Source of the DNA: Palaemon carinicauda
Taxonomy: Eukaryota > Arthropoda > Malacostraca > Decapoda > Palaemonidae
DNA length: 64,000 nucleotides
Assembly: GCF_036898095.1 (NCBI RefSeq)
Contig: NC_090768.1
Span: 44,515,984 to 44,579,983, forward strand
Direction of reading: 5' to 3'
The notes below the pieces were generated by a model, which made no database searches, was not told the origin of the DNA, and saw nothing but the letters and a program-made list of their open reading frames with translations. This document shows, piece by piece, positions 9,587-24,500 of this stretch. Both the position numbers and the translations under genes were made by a program. How positions within the stretch are numbered: the stretch's first letter is position 1; the number at the start of each line of letters is the position of its first letter.

Positions 9587-12500
9587 GTAAGAATATGAAA
9601 GACCAAAGGTGGTGTCATAAAAGCAGATTATTTTATTGTGTGATTTCCCTGTTATCTGTAAGTACTGTACTGTAGTTTTCTTGTAAAGGGATTTGTGCAG
9701 AGAGATATCGTTAAGTTAATAAGCTATTACTGTTAATTATTATTAGGACAGTTTGTTCCGACATGAATGCAAACCCTTGTTCTTTAGTTAGGAGATAGAA
9801 AATAGTGCAAGCTGGAACATGGCCTTGAAAAGTTTTTTTGAATGAAGTGTCAACAACCGACCGGTTGTTTCCAGTGGGTAGCGGGGAAGCCCACTCGCAA
9901 ACACCCCACTTAGATTTTAGCTGTGGTTCAGAGTGAACGTTCTCTTCACTGCTCCTGGAACTGTCTTTCCTGATAAAGACTTTAATTATTTTCTTTATCG
10001 TTTCACGCATGAGTGGTTAACCTTGAGGTTGTCGACATGCTGGTATCTCCTGGCATAGCGGGCCACTCTGCGGAAATTTTATGTCATTCGTGGAAATGGA
10101 TCCTCACCGCCTTTGCTCTTTAGACATACCTGAATGAAGGCGTCTCCATGCGCTGAGTATCAGGAACGATCATCCTCCCAGTGAGAACGGTATGGCAGGA
10201 GGAGGAATAACATGTCTGAAAGGGATTCTTCGCCTTCAGGGTCTTCCTCAAAGTCCAAGAAATCCCGACAACTTCCTCCCCCTCCTGGTACCCTTCCCTC
10301 TGCCTCCTCTCATTCGGCCTCCTCCGGTTGTCGATTGAGTAAGACCGGTGACCCCTTAACTCTAGGGCAACCATCAGGTCCGGAAGCTATTCCCATCTCT
10401 CCTTGTGAGATGTCAAAACCTCCCTCCCCTGCAGAGTCCGCAGGTCAAGACCCCTTGCATCTGTTCTGGCCTTCATTAGGACTTTTGGGTTCCCCATCTT
10501 AGGACTGGCTTCTGCAGGTGTTGGTTTGTGGGCAGCTAGATAGTGCTTCTGTTCCTGGTGTGGTTGACTTCTGCACTTCCCTTCTAGATTTGACAGGAAG
10601 GAGTCTTTTTTGGTTTGGTTTCTTGCTGCCAAAACCTTCATTGGCAGCAGCAGATCCTCTCCCATTGGAGGATCTGAAAGTTATTACTCTGGGAGTGTTG
10701 CCTCAGCGTGCTCACTCCTGAGGGTGAGTTCGCGAGCAGAGCTTGGTCTCTCCGAGGTAGCGCTCAGGGGAGCATTACCCCATTGTTTGCACCCCTCGGG
10801 TAGAGTGCAAGCTCAGCGCGAGGACAGGTTTGCCTGTTCTCTCCTAGATGATGCTCAGGTGAGTGTTTCCCCAGTGCACGCCCCAGCGCAAAGAAGGGCG
10901 GAAGGCCTTAGCCGCCCTCTTCCTTCTGGGCGTGGCGATCCTCCGGGAACCTTCAGCAGATGCCCTCACAAGTGCGGTATGTTGTCCTTACCTGGGATTC
11001 TATTTCCCAGTCTATTCCCCAGGTAGATGAGAAGTGCCAGCGCAACTTTTCGATTGAGCACTTTAGCCTTTCGCAGCTCGCAGACGATTCCTTTAGTGAT
11101 CGTCCAAGGGACAGGTTTCTCTAGCGCACCCATGCTGTCTTGTAACTTAGTCTTCAGTACGCAGAGCTCGTCGCACCTGTCAGATGAAATTACCATCATG
11201 CTCACCTGGCTAGGTTGAAAGCTGCACACCAGGCTCACCCTTCTGTGTTTCACGCTCGCTCTCAGCCCTTATCTGCTCTTAGACAGAAAGCGCAATACAC
11301 CCGCGCGCTTCTCCCCCTTTTGGACCGTGCTCACCCATGATCAGTTGAGCTTTTCTCACCAAAAGGGGTATCACGCAATACCTAGGTAATAAAAGAGAAA
11401 TTCGCCAAAAATAATGCGTGAAGGTAGACAAATTAATTAGGAAGGCAAAGTTAAAACTTTAAACGGTCCATTATAATAGACGATGAAATTTAGTGTTCTC
11501 AGGCTTTCCAAAATTTATATCATAGGTTCCATTTCTACAGCAAATGTAATGAAATCCCGAATTTTCCATATTTGTTCAAATGAATCATCAAAACTTAGAC
11601 CTCAAAAGTTGATATTTCAAATAGAGCAAAAGAACATTTGAAATAAATAAGAAGGAAACCAGTTAAGAGTTCAGTTGAGACTTTAAAAATGAAGTTAATA
11701 TGATTATTAGAGATGCATGGATTCAAGGAAAAATTTGCCAGTGTTTACTTTCCATTCCCAGTTATGAGAAGTTTTGATTGGTAGAGATTGTCTTGCAGGG
11801 CAATGTACACTACCTGTTTGTTTTCACAGCCCCTTAGGTAAAGACTTGTAGACCACCAGACTCTTCTGTCTGTCCATCTTGCTCCAAGTGCCAGAAGCCT
11901 TAATAGTAGGATGGGTAAAATGTCTATGATAATGAATTAGAAATTGTCACAAAGCAGACAATGATAAAAGAAATTCCAACCTGCCTGACCCTTCGTTGAA
12001 GCTACATAATAATAGATGTGAAAGAATGAGATTAGCATGTACTCCTTACTAATATATTAAAGGTGGTCTGGTTATTTTCCTTCTGTGTTAAAGAATCCGA
12101 AGAAACTGGTGGGGCAATTTGACTATGGAGCAGGCTAATTATGAATTTTGGTTTTGTATTGAAAAAAAAAAATTAGGTTACATAAAAAATTGTTTTTCTA
12201 CAGTATTTTCTTCCTTATTTACTTTGTTCCTAACAAATCTTTTATAGTTTTCCTCATTAACTTTGGTACTGCATTGTGAATACAGTATTTATATTTTTCT
12301 ATCTGCAATATAAGGATTCTGTTGGCACCTTTCCCATGTTCTACTTTGGTTCTTCACCCACTTTTCTACTCCTGACATCCTTCTTCCTTAATTCATGGAC
12401 AGATCCTGATTGTTTTCTACTCAAATATTTCTTTTTAGTTACATTTGCATTTTTTCTTATTTTTCCACCCCCTTTCCTATATACTGTACAGCTTTATCCT

Positions 12501-15500
12501 TTTTTGTATGTGTCTTTGCTCTGTATAACTATTCCCCCTACATAATAGTTTCCCCCAGATGTTGCTCAACACACATTGCTGCTTTTTAAGGTTACTGTGA
12601 TCCAATTCTTGGATGTTAGAAGTATACAGAAGGTCTTTAACTTCCAAACTTAATAGGCCCCAAGAAACTGTTTGTGAGTCAAATTTTGTTAGATTTTGTC
12701 CTAGGGTAGGCCTAACCTGAATCCCATGCCTATGATTTCCAGCTACTAAAGCCAATAAATAGTCAGGTTTCATATGAAAGAGATATCAGGTTATTACAAA
12801 TAATGTGATTGGAGGATAGATGTGGGAGAGGCAAGAGGGCGTGCTAGAAATAGGAATGAATGGCAAGTGATTGTGACTCAGTTCCGGTAGGCCCTGCTGC
12901 TTCCTCCGGTGCCTTAGATGACCGCGGAGGTAGCAGCAGTAGGGGATTCAGCATTATGAAGCTTCATCTGTGGTGGATAACGGGGGAGGGTGGGCTGTGG
13001 CACCCTAGCAGTACCAGCTGAACTCGGTTGAGTCCCTTGTCAGGCTGGGAGGAACGTAGAGAATAGAGGTCCCCTTTTTGTTTTGTTTCATTTGTTGATG
13101 TCGGCTACCCCCCAAAATTGGGGCAAGTGCCTTGGTATATGTATGTATGTATGTACAGTACAAATAATGTTTTGCTTACTCTATCAAATGATATTGTTTA
13201 ATTCTGTAGATTTATTAGAGTGCTCGGTTGCTAATATCAATTCTTTGAGATTTCTTTATCCCGAAGGGGGGGGGTTAATATTAGCCATCAGTGTGCCTCC
13301 CAGGGTGTACTTTAGGCATTATTTAAGGGTCTTTTCTGTATTCTTTTGGTCCCTAACTGCACTTGCTTTATATCCATCTACTTCTCTTTCATTCCCATTT
13401 CTTCTTTTCCATCTTGCTTTCCAACCTCTTCTAACTGAATGCCCTCACAAGTCCTAGTTCATGGAGTGTATGGCCCAAATTCATAATCCCACTTTAAAAG
13501 TCATTAACCCTTTTACCCCCTGGGCTCTTTTGAAATTTCCAACCCTTAACCCCCAAGGGGTTATTTTTTTTCCCAGCACATTTTGCAGTATATTTTTTTT
13601 AAATTGCTTTAACAGCCTTAATTTTTGTCATAGAGAGGTCAGGTTGGTCTCATTCTCTTGGAAAATGCCTGAAATTTTTCAAAAAATTATCAAAAATATG
13701 AAAAAAAAAATTTAAATAGCATTTTTTTGCAAGGACGTACCGGTACTTCCATGGGGGTAAAGGGATGAGTTTTGTGAAACGTACCAGTGCGTCCTTTTGG
13801 GGTAAAAGGGTTAAGAAATATTGTAACATAAAAATTAAAAGATTATTAAACTTTCAGGGCCTGTGAAGAGGCTTCAAAAGAAATTAAAGAAATCACAGGT
13901 TAAATCATCCAAAGATAAGGCGCAAAAGGACTGCTCTAATGTACATTATGGTAAGAATAAGTTTTGTATATAACATTTTAGAAATGATTTGGTTTTACAA
14001 CTGTTCTTAGTTGTAGAAGATTTTGCACCATACTGTTCTTGTCTTTTGTCAAATGAAGTGAGTTTAACCTTACTAGTGTTTTGCTCAAAACAGTTTTCTT
14101 ATTCAATAGATCTTAGTCCAATGTATGATTTGCTCTGATTTATAATTTTACATTGTAGCTGTTATCTGATATTTTTAAAAGTTCAAACGTACGGTGAATG
14201 TTTTTATGTTGAACAGGCTGACATGAGTCTCTTTTTATAGTTTATATATGAAAGATCTACTTTAATGTTATTACTGTTCTTGAAGTATTTTTATTTCAAT
14301 TGTTCATTACTTCTCTTGTAGTTTATTTATTTCCTTATATCCTTTATTCACTTGGCTATTTTTCCCTATTGGAGCCCTTGGGGTAATAGCATCCTACTTT
14401 TCCAACTAGGGTTGTAGCTTGCTTATAATAATAGTAACATAGTTTATAGTGTAATTGTATTTGTATGTTTATTATATTTGATCATAACCCTTTTACCCCC
14501 AGGCTATTTGGAAATTTCCAACCCTTAACCCCCAAGGGGTTATTTTTTCCCCAGCACATTTTGCAGTATATACTTTTTAAATTGCCCTAACAGCCTTAAT
14601 TTTTGTCACAGAGAGGTCAAGTTGGTCTTATTCTCTTGGAAAATGCCTGAATTTTCTCAAAAAATTATCAAAAATATGAAAAAACATTTTTTATAGCATG
14701 TTTTTTTGCGAGGACGTGCCGGTACGTCCATGGGGGTAAAGGGATGGCTTTTGTGAAACGTACCAGTACGTCCTTTGGGGGTAAAAGGGTTAATATGGAA
14801 CTAAGTTGTTATTTGAAGAAAGACAACTGTTCAATGCGAGTTCACTGCTGTATGTTCAAACACTAACTTAAAGGGATAGACGCTTTCCTATAAAGTTCAA
14901 TGTGCCTTCTTTTTCCTTTTTTTTGTGTATACATTAAAGGCTATAGTAGAATAAGGCTTATTATTATTATTATTATTATTAAATGCTAAGCTACAACCCT
15001 AGTTGGAAAAGCAGGATGCTATAAGCCCAGGGGCCCCAACAGGGAAAATAGCCCAGTGAGGAAAAGAAATAAGGAGATAAGGAAAAATAGAACATTTTAG
15101 GAATAGTAACAATATTAAAATAAATATTTCCTATTTAAAATATAAAAACTTTAACAGAACAAGAGGAAGAGAAACTAGATAGAAAAGTGTGCCAAAGTGT
15201 ACCCTCAAGCAAGAAAGAAAGTTGTTTTATGCATGCTTTTGAGAACCCGTTTGCTTCTTTCCGCCTGATGCAAGCATCAAAGTGATAACTAATTGAATCT
15301 TTATGTATTTACTTCTGAAATTTATGTAATGTAATATTTTTTCTTTCTCTTAAGGATATTCAAAGGCTCAAGAGATTGTGTCTCAAGGTGGTTGCAGTTC
15401 ACGAATACTGAGAAGCAGCAGACGAAAGCCTTCTGAGAGTTCCTATATTCCCAAGCCTTCTGGGAGTTCCTATATTCCCAAGGTAAACTCCAATGTATTT

Positions 15501-18500
15501 CTTTTATATTTTAAAATTTAGTATACCCTTTTACTTATTCATTAGGATCTCACTTGTTGCTGTATTATCCATAGATTTCAGAAGCATAAGTTTTGAATGA
15601 AACTGCCATGAAACAACGTAAGGAAATTGCAAAGTACCTGTGATCGTACGTTAGAAATGTTTTGGCTTTGTTTACTATTTAAGCCCCATGTTCGTTAAGA
15701 GAGATTTTTCTTACATAGGAAGTCTATAAAGTATACTTTCTTTTTGATACAGTACTGTTCATATTTTGTCATATTTTTTAAGCAGTTGAAAATTTGTTTT
15801 TCAATATTAATCTTACCCGATAATCATGTAGCTGTCAACTCCGTTGCCCGACAGAATTCTACGCACGGGATACGCCAGCGATCGCTATACAAGAGGGGGG
15901 TGTACTCACCAGCGCCACCTGTGGCCAGGTACTGCAGTACTTCTTGTTGACACCACCTCAATTTTTCCTCTGTCGTGCTTCCGGCAAGACCTGCATGGAT
16001 ACGCTTATAATTTTGGAGTCTTTGTTCACGGTTTTGGTGAAGTATTGCTCTGAGATTTCAGCTTTCGCTATACAGGAAGCTTTTCCTTAGCTTAGATAGC
16101 TTTTGGATTAATTTTGATTTATGGTTTAACGATCTTTAGCTTTAATTTGGAAACCCCCTTGACTGTTCTCTGATCCAAGATGTCCGACCATTCTCAAGCT
16201 CCTCCCCAAAGACGATGTAGGACTTGTATTAGGCGGCTTCCGAAGGCCTCGGTTGATCCTCACACCGTTTGTTCCGACTGTAGGGGAAAATCCTGTCAGT
16301 TGGAAGATCGATGTGAGGAATGTGCCGGACTTTCGGAACTTGATTTTATTCGATTTCTCAAGTATACCACTAAGTTAGAGAGAGAGAGAGTTAGGAGGAG
16401 TTCGGCTCGCTCTTTACTTTATTCCTCCCCCCATGATCCTCATCCTTTTCCTCCCCCTGTAGTGGCTACCCCCGAACCTACTATTAGTGCTCAGCCTGAT
16501 ATGTCAGATGTTTTACGTGCCATTCAGGCTTTAGGTGATAAAGTGGAGTCGGTAGTGAGTGACCACAAGTTCCTTTTGGCAGACGTCAAGGAACTTAAAG
16601 TGAAAAGTGCAGTGGGAAGTGGTAGTGCCAGTGCTGTGCCTAGTGCTAGTGTCAGTGTCAGTGTTGCGCGTGAGGATACTTCTGTGCGTGCCAGTCGTCC
16701 TCCCAGTCCGGGACCTCTTGCAAGCTCCCAAGCCCAGGGGAGAAGCAATGTCGAAGGGCAAAAGGGTTCGGCAGGCCTTGATCGGCGCACAGTAGTATCC
16801 TCAGTGGTTGCGGGCGTATCTTATAGAGATCGTCACTTCCACTCTCAGACGATTGAGCCCTTAATATCCTCGTCTGCAGAAGAATTTTCGGGGAGAAAAC
16901 GCTGGACTCAGGTCTCAAGACCTCTTAAGCGTAAAGTCCAGACCGCGAGAGTCCAACAGCCAGGGTGTAGCCATTGGGCTAGCTCGGACTCGCCGCAGTC
17001 ATCAGGTGACTGCACGCCTCCTAAGAGAGGTAAGGTGCTGCCTCAACAGACCTCAACTTCTGTTAAAGCTATGCCTCAACAGACCTCAACTTCTGTTGAT
17101 CCTAAGATGGCTTTGCTGCAGACTATGCAGTCGCAGCTTGCGGTTTTGATGAGGGAGTTTCAGGCAGAGAAGGTTAAGACACCTCCTCCTGCGAGCGCTC
17201 CTCCTCCTCAGCGCAGTACAATCTGCCAGACGCATGAGGTTGAGGTTCCTCAAGCTACCTCCATGCGTGAGCTGCCGCGTTGGGAGTTGCCAGATACCAG
17301 CGCTGTGCAGCAACCTCCACTTTCTTTGAGGCAGGAGCCTCTTACCACGCAGCAACCTCCTCAACAATGGGGACAGGAGCCTTATGCTTTACAACCTTCT
17401 CTACCCTTGAGGCAGGAGTATCTTGCTTTACATCCATCCTCGAGGCAGCAACCTCTTGAGGTACGACAACCTCTACCATCCTTGAGGCAGCCACCTCAAC
17501 TCTCGCAGCAGCCACCTCCACCTTCCTCGAGGCGAGAACCTCAACTCTCGAGGCAAGCACCTCAAGAACCTCAACTCGTGAGACAAGAGCCTCTCTCTGC
17601 GCAGCTACCTCAACCCTTGAAGCAAGCGCAACTCTTGAGGCAGGAACCTCATGCTATGAGTCAGCCACCTCAACGCATGCATCTGCCACTTTCTCCTCAG
17701 CTTGAGCCTCTTTCCATTCAACTGGAATCGCAGTCTTTGCAGCATGAGCCTCATGCTTTACTACAGTCGCCTCTCACCACGCTTGCTCCTCAGACCTCCG
17801 CAGAACCTCCTTCATCCCAGCCTCAGGACTTTGTCATTACCAGCCCTCATCCTCTTCAACAGAGACTTGAGGATGAATCCGCTAGTGCGCATGCACCCGC
17901 TCTTCAGGATTCAGCCATTCAGCAGACCGCTTTAACTTTACCTCTCGCTTCTCAACTCTCAGGTGATGAGGTTTCTGAGGATGAAGCGGCTCACCTGGAT
18001 GATCCTTCTTCTGACGTGGAGGAACCCAAGTCATTGCCACCCTCCATCGACTTTCGCAAGGTTCTGGCTCTGTTCAGAGAACTTTACCCAGATCACTTTG
18101 TTTCTGCTACCCCTCGCTCTCCTCCATCAGAGTTCTCTCTAGGCATGCAACCTGTTAAGTCTGCCTACACTAAGCTCGTCTTCGCTAGATCTTCAAAGAG
18201 AGCTTTGAGAATGTTAGGGGATTGGTTGCAGTCCAAGCAGCAACTGGGAAAGACGTCTTTTATGTTTCCACCTCCTAAGCTGACGTCTAAGGCGGGCGTC
18301 TGGTATGCCACAGGAGAGGAACCAGGCTTGGGGGTCCCTGCCTCTGCCCAGGCTGACTTCTCAAGTTTGGTTGACTCTCCACGAAGGTCTGCTATGAGAC
18401 GCTCTAAGGTCTGCTGGACCTTTTCTGACCTGGACCACTTATTGAAAGGAGTCTTTCGCGCCTTTGAAATTTTTAATTTTCTCGATTGGTGCCTGGGGGC

Positions 18501-21500
18501 CTTGAGCAAGAAGACTGCCCCATCTGACAAAGACTCGGCCATGCTGATCATGTCCTGTATGGACAAAGCAATTCGCGATGGTTCCGGCGAACTTGCCTCT
18601 ATGTTTGTATCAGGAGTCCTCAAGAAAAGGGAACAGCTTTGCTCCTTCCTTTCCACTGGTATCACCTCTTGCCAAAGGTCACAGTTACTTTTTGCTCCTC
18701 TTTCTAAGTTCCTGTTTCCTGAGGATCTTATCAAGGAATTGTCTGCGGCTCTCATTCAGAAGGACACGCATGATCTTGTGGCCTCTTCAGCACGGAAGGC
18801 TAAGATTGCTCCTTCAGTTCCTAGAACTTACCGCACTCCAGTGGCTGATACTCCTGCTACTAGATTTATTCCGCCCTTTCGTGGCAGAGCCCCCAGCCGA
18901 GGAGGTACCCGCCCAGACGGTCACAGGGGCAGGTCCAAGAAAGGTATCAAGTCTTCGAAAGGCAAACACTGACTCTCCTCCTCTCCAGACAGCTGTAGGA
19001 GCCAGACTCAAGACCTTCTGGCAAGCTTGGGAAAGAAGAGGTGCAGACGCCCAGTCTGTCAAGTGGCTAAGGGAGGGTTACAAGATACCATTCTGCCGCA
19101 ATCCCCCTCTGACCACTTCTCCCATCAACCTCTCTCCCAACTACAAGGAAAAGGACAAGAGGCTAGCGTTACATCAAGAGGTGTCGCTCCTGTTACAGAA
19201 GGAGGCAGTGGTGATAGTCCGGGATCATCAATCCCCGGGCTTCTACAACCGTCTCTTTCTGGTGGCCAAGAAGACAGGAGGTTGGAGACCGGTGCTGGAC
19301 GTCAGTGCGCTCAATGCTTATGTCACCAAGCAGACGTTCACTATGGAGACGACGAAGTCGGTCCTAGCAGCGGTCAGGCAGGAGGACTGGATGGTCTCGT
19401 TGGATCTGAAAGACGCTTACTTTCATGTCCCCATTCATCCAGACTCCCAACCTTTTCTGAGATTCGTTTTTGGAAAGGTTGTATACCAATTCCAAGCCCT
19501 GTGTTTTGGCCTAAGCACGGCACCTATGGTGTTTACGCGACTGATGAGGAATCTTGCAAAATTCCTCCACTTGGCGGACATCAGAGCCTCCCTTTATTTA
19601 GACGACTGGCTGTTAAGAGCCCCCACAAGTCGTCGTTGTCTGGAGAGTCTCAATTGGACTTTGGACTTGACCAAGGAACTGGGTCTTTTGGTCAACTTAG
19701 AAAAATCCCAGCTTATTCCTTCCCAATCCATCGTTTACCTGGGAATGGAGATTCGGAGTCAAGCTTTTCGGGCTTTTCCGTCGGCCCCAAGAATCAACCA
19801 AGCCCTAGAGTGCATTCTGAGCATGCTGAAGAGGAACAGATGCTCGGTGAGACAGTGGATGAGTCTAACAGGGACCCTGTCATCGTTAGCCCTGTTCACC
19901 GAGTTAGGGAGACTCCACCTCCGCCCCCTTCAATTCCATCTAGCAGCTCACTGGGACAAGAATATGACGCTCGAAGCGGTCTCTATTCCTGTTACCAAAG
20001 AGATGAAGACTACTCTCATGTGGTGGAAGAGCAACATCCTTCTCAAGGAGGGTCTCTCGTTAGCTGTTCAGACCCCCAATCTTCATCTCTATTCGGACGC
20101 ATCAGACTCGGGCTGGGGCGCGACCTTGGACGGACAGGAATGCTCGGGGACATGGAACAAGGAACAGGAAACGCTTCACATCAATTGCAAGGAGTTGTTG
20201 GCAGTACATCTGGCCTTAATGAACTTCAAGTCCCTCCTGCTAAACAAGGTGGTGGAGGTGAACTCCGACAACACCACAGCCTTGGCATACATCTCCAAGC
20301 AGGGAGGGACTCATTCGAAGAAGCTATACGAGATCGCAAGGGACCTCCTCATTTGGTCAAGAAGTCTAAACCTCAAGCTGGTAACGAGATTCATTCAGGG
20401 CAATATGAATGTCTCGGCAGATCGCCTCAGCAGGAAGGGTCAAGTCATCCCCACAGAATGGACCCTTCACAAGGACGTGTGCAACAGACTTTGGACCTTG
20501 TGGGGTCAGCCAACGATAGATCTGTTCGCCACCTCCATGACCAAGAGGCTCCCATTGTACTGTTCCCCAATTCCAGACCCGGCAGCGGTTCACGTGGATG
20601 CTTTTCTGCTGGATTGGTCCCATCTCGATCTTTATGCATTCCCGCCGTTCAAGATCATCAACAGAGTTATTCAGAAGTTCGTCTCCCACGAAGGGACACG
20701 GCTGACGTTGGTTGCTCCCCTTTGGCCTGCAAGAGAATGGTTCACAGAGGTACTGCAATGGCTGGTCGACGTTCCCAGGACTCTCCCTCTAAGAGTGGAC
20801 CTTCTACGTCAACCTCACGTAAAGAAGGTACACCCAAGCCTCCACGCTCTTCGTCTGACTGCCTTCAGACTATCGAAAGACTCTCTAGAGCTAGAGGCTT
20901 TTCGAAGGAGGCAGCCAGAGCGATTGCCAGAGCAAGGAGGATTTCCACTCGTAGAGTCTATCAATCCAAGTGGGAAGTCTTCCGAAGCTGGTGCAGAGCC
21001 AATGCAGTTTCCTCTACCAATACCTCTGTAACCCAAGTTGCTGACTTCCTGTTACATCTTAGGAATGTTAGATCTCTTTCGGCTCCTACGATCAAAGGGT
21101 ACAGAAGTATGTTGGCAGCAGTTTTCCGCCACAGAGGCTTGGATCTTTCTTCCAACAAGGATCTACAGGACATCCTTAAGTCTTTCGAGACCTCTAAAGA
21201 ACGTCGCTTGTCCACTCCAGGCTGGAATCTAGACGTAGTTTTAAGGTTCCTGATGTCTCCTAGATTTGAACCTCTCCAGTCAGCCTCTTTCAAGAACCTT
21301 ACTCTCAAAACTCTTTTCCTCATCTGCCTTGCAACAGCCAAAAGAGTTAGTGAGGTTCACGCCTTCAGCAGGAACATAGGATTCACATCCGAAACAGCAA
21401 CATGTTCCTTACAGCTCGGGTTTTTGGCAAAAAATGAACTTCCTTCACGTCCTTGGCCTAGATCGTTTGAAATTCCTAGCCTCTCCAACATGGTGGGTAA

Positions 21501-24500
21501 CGAGCTAGAGAGAGTTCTTTGCCCTGTCAGAGCTCTAAAGTATTATCTTAAAAGGTCTAAACCTATACGAGGACAATCAGAAGCCTTATGGTGTGCCATC
21601 AAGAAACCTTCGATGCCTATGTCCAAAAACGCAGTTTCGTATTACATAAGGCTTCTGATTAGAGAAGCTCATTCTCACATGAAGGATGAAGACCTTGCTT
21701 TGCTGAAGGTAAGGACCCACGAAGTGAGAGCTGTAGCTACTTCGATGGCTTTCAAACAGAACCGTTCTCTGCAGAGTATTATGGATGCAACCTATTGGAG
21801 GAGCAAGTCAGTGTTTGCATCATTTTATCTCAAAGATGTCCAGTCTCTTTACGAGAACTGCTACACCCTGGGACCATTCGTAGCAGCGAGTGCAGTAGTA
21901 GGTGAGGGCTCAGCCACTACATTCCCTTAATCCCATAACCTTTTTTAACCTTTCTCTTGAATGCTTTTATTGTTGTTTTTGGGTTGTTACGGTAGGCTAA
22001 GAAGCCTTCCGCATCCTAGTTGATTTGGCGGGTGGTCAATTCGTTCTTGAGAAGCGCCTAGGTTAGAGGTTGTGTAGAGGTCCTTTAGTATGGGTTGCAG
22101 CCCTTTGTACTTCAGCACCTTAGAGTTGTTCAGCCTCCTAAGAGGAACGCTGCGCTCAGTAAGGAAGACGAACTTATTAAAGGCAGAGTAATGGTTCAAG
22201 TCGACTTCCTTTCCAGGTACTTATTATTTCATTGTTATTTTGAATAACTGATAATATGAAATACGGGATACTTAGCTTCTTGATATACATGTACACTGGT
22301 TTTCACCCACCTCCCTGGGTGTGAATCAGCTACATGATTATCGGGTAAGATTAATATTGAAAAATGTTATTTTCATTAGTAAAATAAATTTTTGAATATA
22401 CTTACCCGATAATCATGATTTAATTGACCCACCCTTCCTCCCCATAGAGAACCAGTGGACCGAGGAAAAATTGAGGTGGTGTCAACAAGAAGTACTGCAG
22501 TACCTGGCCACAGATGGCGCTGGTGAGTACACCCCCCTCTTGTATAGCGATCGCTGGCGTATCCCGTGCGTAGAATTCTGTCGGGCAACGGAGTTGACAG
22601 CTACATGATTATCGGGTAAGTATATTCAAAAATTTATTTTACTAATGAAAATAACATTTTTGAAACACATAAATGATATATTTTACTTACGGTACTTTTC
22701 AGGTTTACAATATAGATTATTTATAATTGCAATTGTTCAAACTAAAGCTATTTATATGTTTTTTGCTGCCAAAGGGTTAATAAGTGTAGTAAAGATTGTA
22801 AAGGCGAGTCAGTTTCATGAATGAGATAGTATGGGCACGTGTTGAGGGTAGATGGTGGGGAGGGAGTGAGGAGGGCTTGGGTGGAACATGTTAGGGGATA
22901 ATATCAAGAGGGAGGCCAAGAATTAGATGGCGAGATAAGGTGAAGGAGGATATGGAGAGAAGAGGTTTGGTAGAAGAGGATGCCTTTGATTGAAGGCATT
23001 GGAGAAGGCGCATCAGGCAACCGACCCCTTGATATAGGGATAACACTGGGAAAAATAAGTAAAGTATTTGTGCATGGTGTTGAGGATCATTCGTGTTTCA
23101 TTCTTATTTGATACTTGTAATTTGTGGTTAAAACCATTTTCTGCTCTACTCTTGGCTTTTGGTAAATATTATTACAAGCTAAGCTATAGCCCTAGTTGGA
23201 AAAGTCTTTTTATAGTTTATTTATGACATATTTGTTTTTGATGTTGTTAATAGTTTATATATGACATGTCTGTTTTGACGTTGTTACTCATTTTAGAATG
23301 ATTTATTGTTAATTTGTTCTCTTCATTTATTTATTTCCTTATTTCCTTTCCTCACTGGGCTATTTTTCCCTGTTGGAGTCCCTGGGCTTATAGCATCTTG
23401 CTTTTCCAACTAGGGTTGTAGCTTGGATAGTGATAATAATGATAATAATAATATAAGGTTAAGGGCTCCAAGAGGGAAAAATAAGCTAGTGAGGAAAGGA
23501 AACAAGGAAATGAATAAACTACAAGAGAACTAATAACAATCAAAGTAAAATATTTTAAGATCATTGACAACATTAAATTAAATCTGGCATATATAAACTA
23601 TAAAAACTTCATAAGAGGAAGAGAAACAAGATAGAATAGCGAGCCCGAGTGTACCTTCATGCAAGAGAACTCAAACCCAAGACATTGGAAGACCAGGGTA
23701 CAGAGGCTATGTAAACCATGTATAATTATGTTACTCTGCCAACAATATCAGTCACAAGGAAAATCTATACTGTAGTTTGTTGTGGTTCCTTGGCTTAGCA
23801 AGATCATGTTATATGAATGAGGTAGCTCATAAGTGATGTGGTGGCCTATTTATATATCTAGCTTGAGTGAAAACTGAGCAGATGTGTCGGAAAAATGTGA
23901 TGTAAATGTTGGTGTAATAAAGGGATTTTGACGAAGGAAAAATCTATTTCTGGGGAGAGACCTGTGGCGCCCGGTGAAAAGAGTCCTTCTTATATATCTT
24001 TTCTGATAAAACCTTCCAATTATACCAGAGAAAGATAAAAGCATGGAATGCTGAGGTTACTACCCTCGCGCGAGCACCTTTTGGGTGTCGTGTATAAAGC
24101 AAAGGCGCGTGAAAACCACTATTCACAGGTTGTCTTCCATTCAGTTAATTCCTTCGTCAAAGGGATGGGCCGATACAAAGGCCCTAGCCAACCACCAGCG
24201 CCACACCACCACGCCTAGAATCATTGCTGAGCCATTTTTTTATGTTAATAGATAAAACAATAAAGGTGCACTATAAAGAAATAGATAAAACAATAAAGGT
24301 GCACAGTAAAGAAGGCACATGGGATTTACTTTATACAGATGGCCGAGTGTTAATTGCAGAATCCGGGGAGAGGGGGGGATGTTTTTTACCTCTGCCAACT
24401 AAGTTGACAGGAGGTTATGTTTTACCCTGTTTGTGTGTTTATTTGTTTGTGAACAGTTTCATGGCCACAATTTTAATCGTAAATTAATGAAACCAGCAGG

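Larger units (their letters stand above)
15797..22660 (+). mobile_element. DIRS-type retrotransposon copy B, apparently intact, in intron 3
   Basis: About 6.9 kb with a left terminal inverted repeat at 15797-15970, its inverted counterpart at 22461-22660, an internal complementary region at 22330-22417, and open frames for gag, RT/RNase H and tyrosine recombinase. There is no obvious target duplication, as expected for recombinase-mediated integration. It is in the same orientation as the host gene. The intact frames and well-matched ends point to a recent insertion. The sequence fits a DIRS1-like animal clade; precise clade placement needs a tree. Confidence 0.9.

Noticed and set aside
19027..20700. 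Long upstream part of the frame containing the DIRS copy B recombinase (and the equivalent in copy C, 29240-30875)
   Set aside because: It overlaps RT/RNase H in another frame, and its residues look like a shadow translation of conserved RT DNA. Only the part from about 20700 onward has recombinase motifs.
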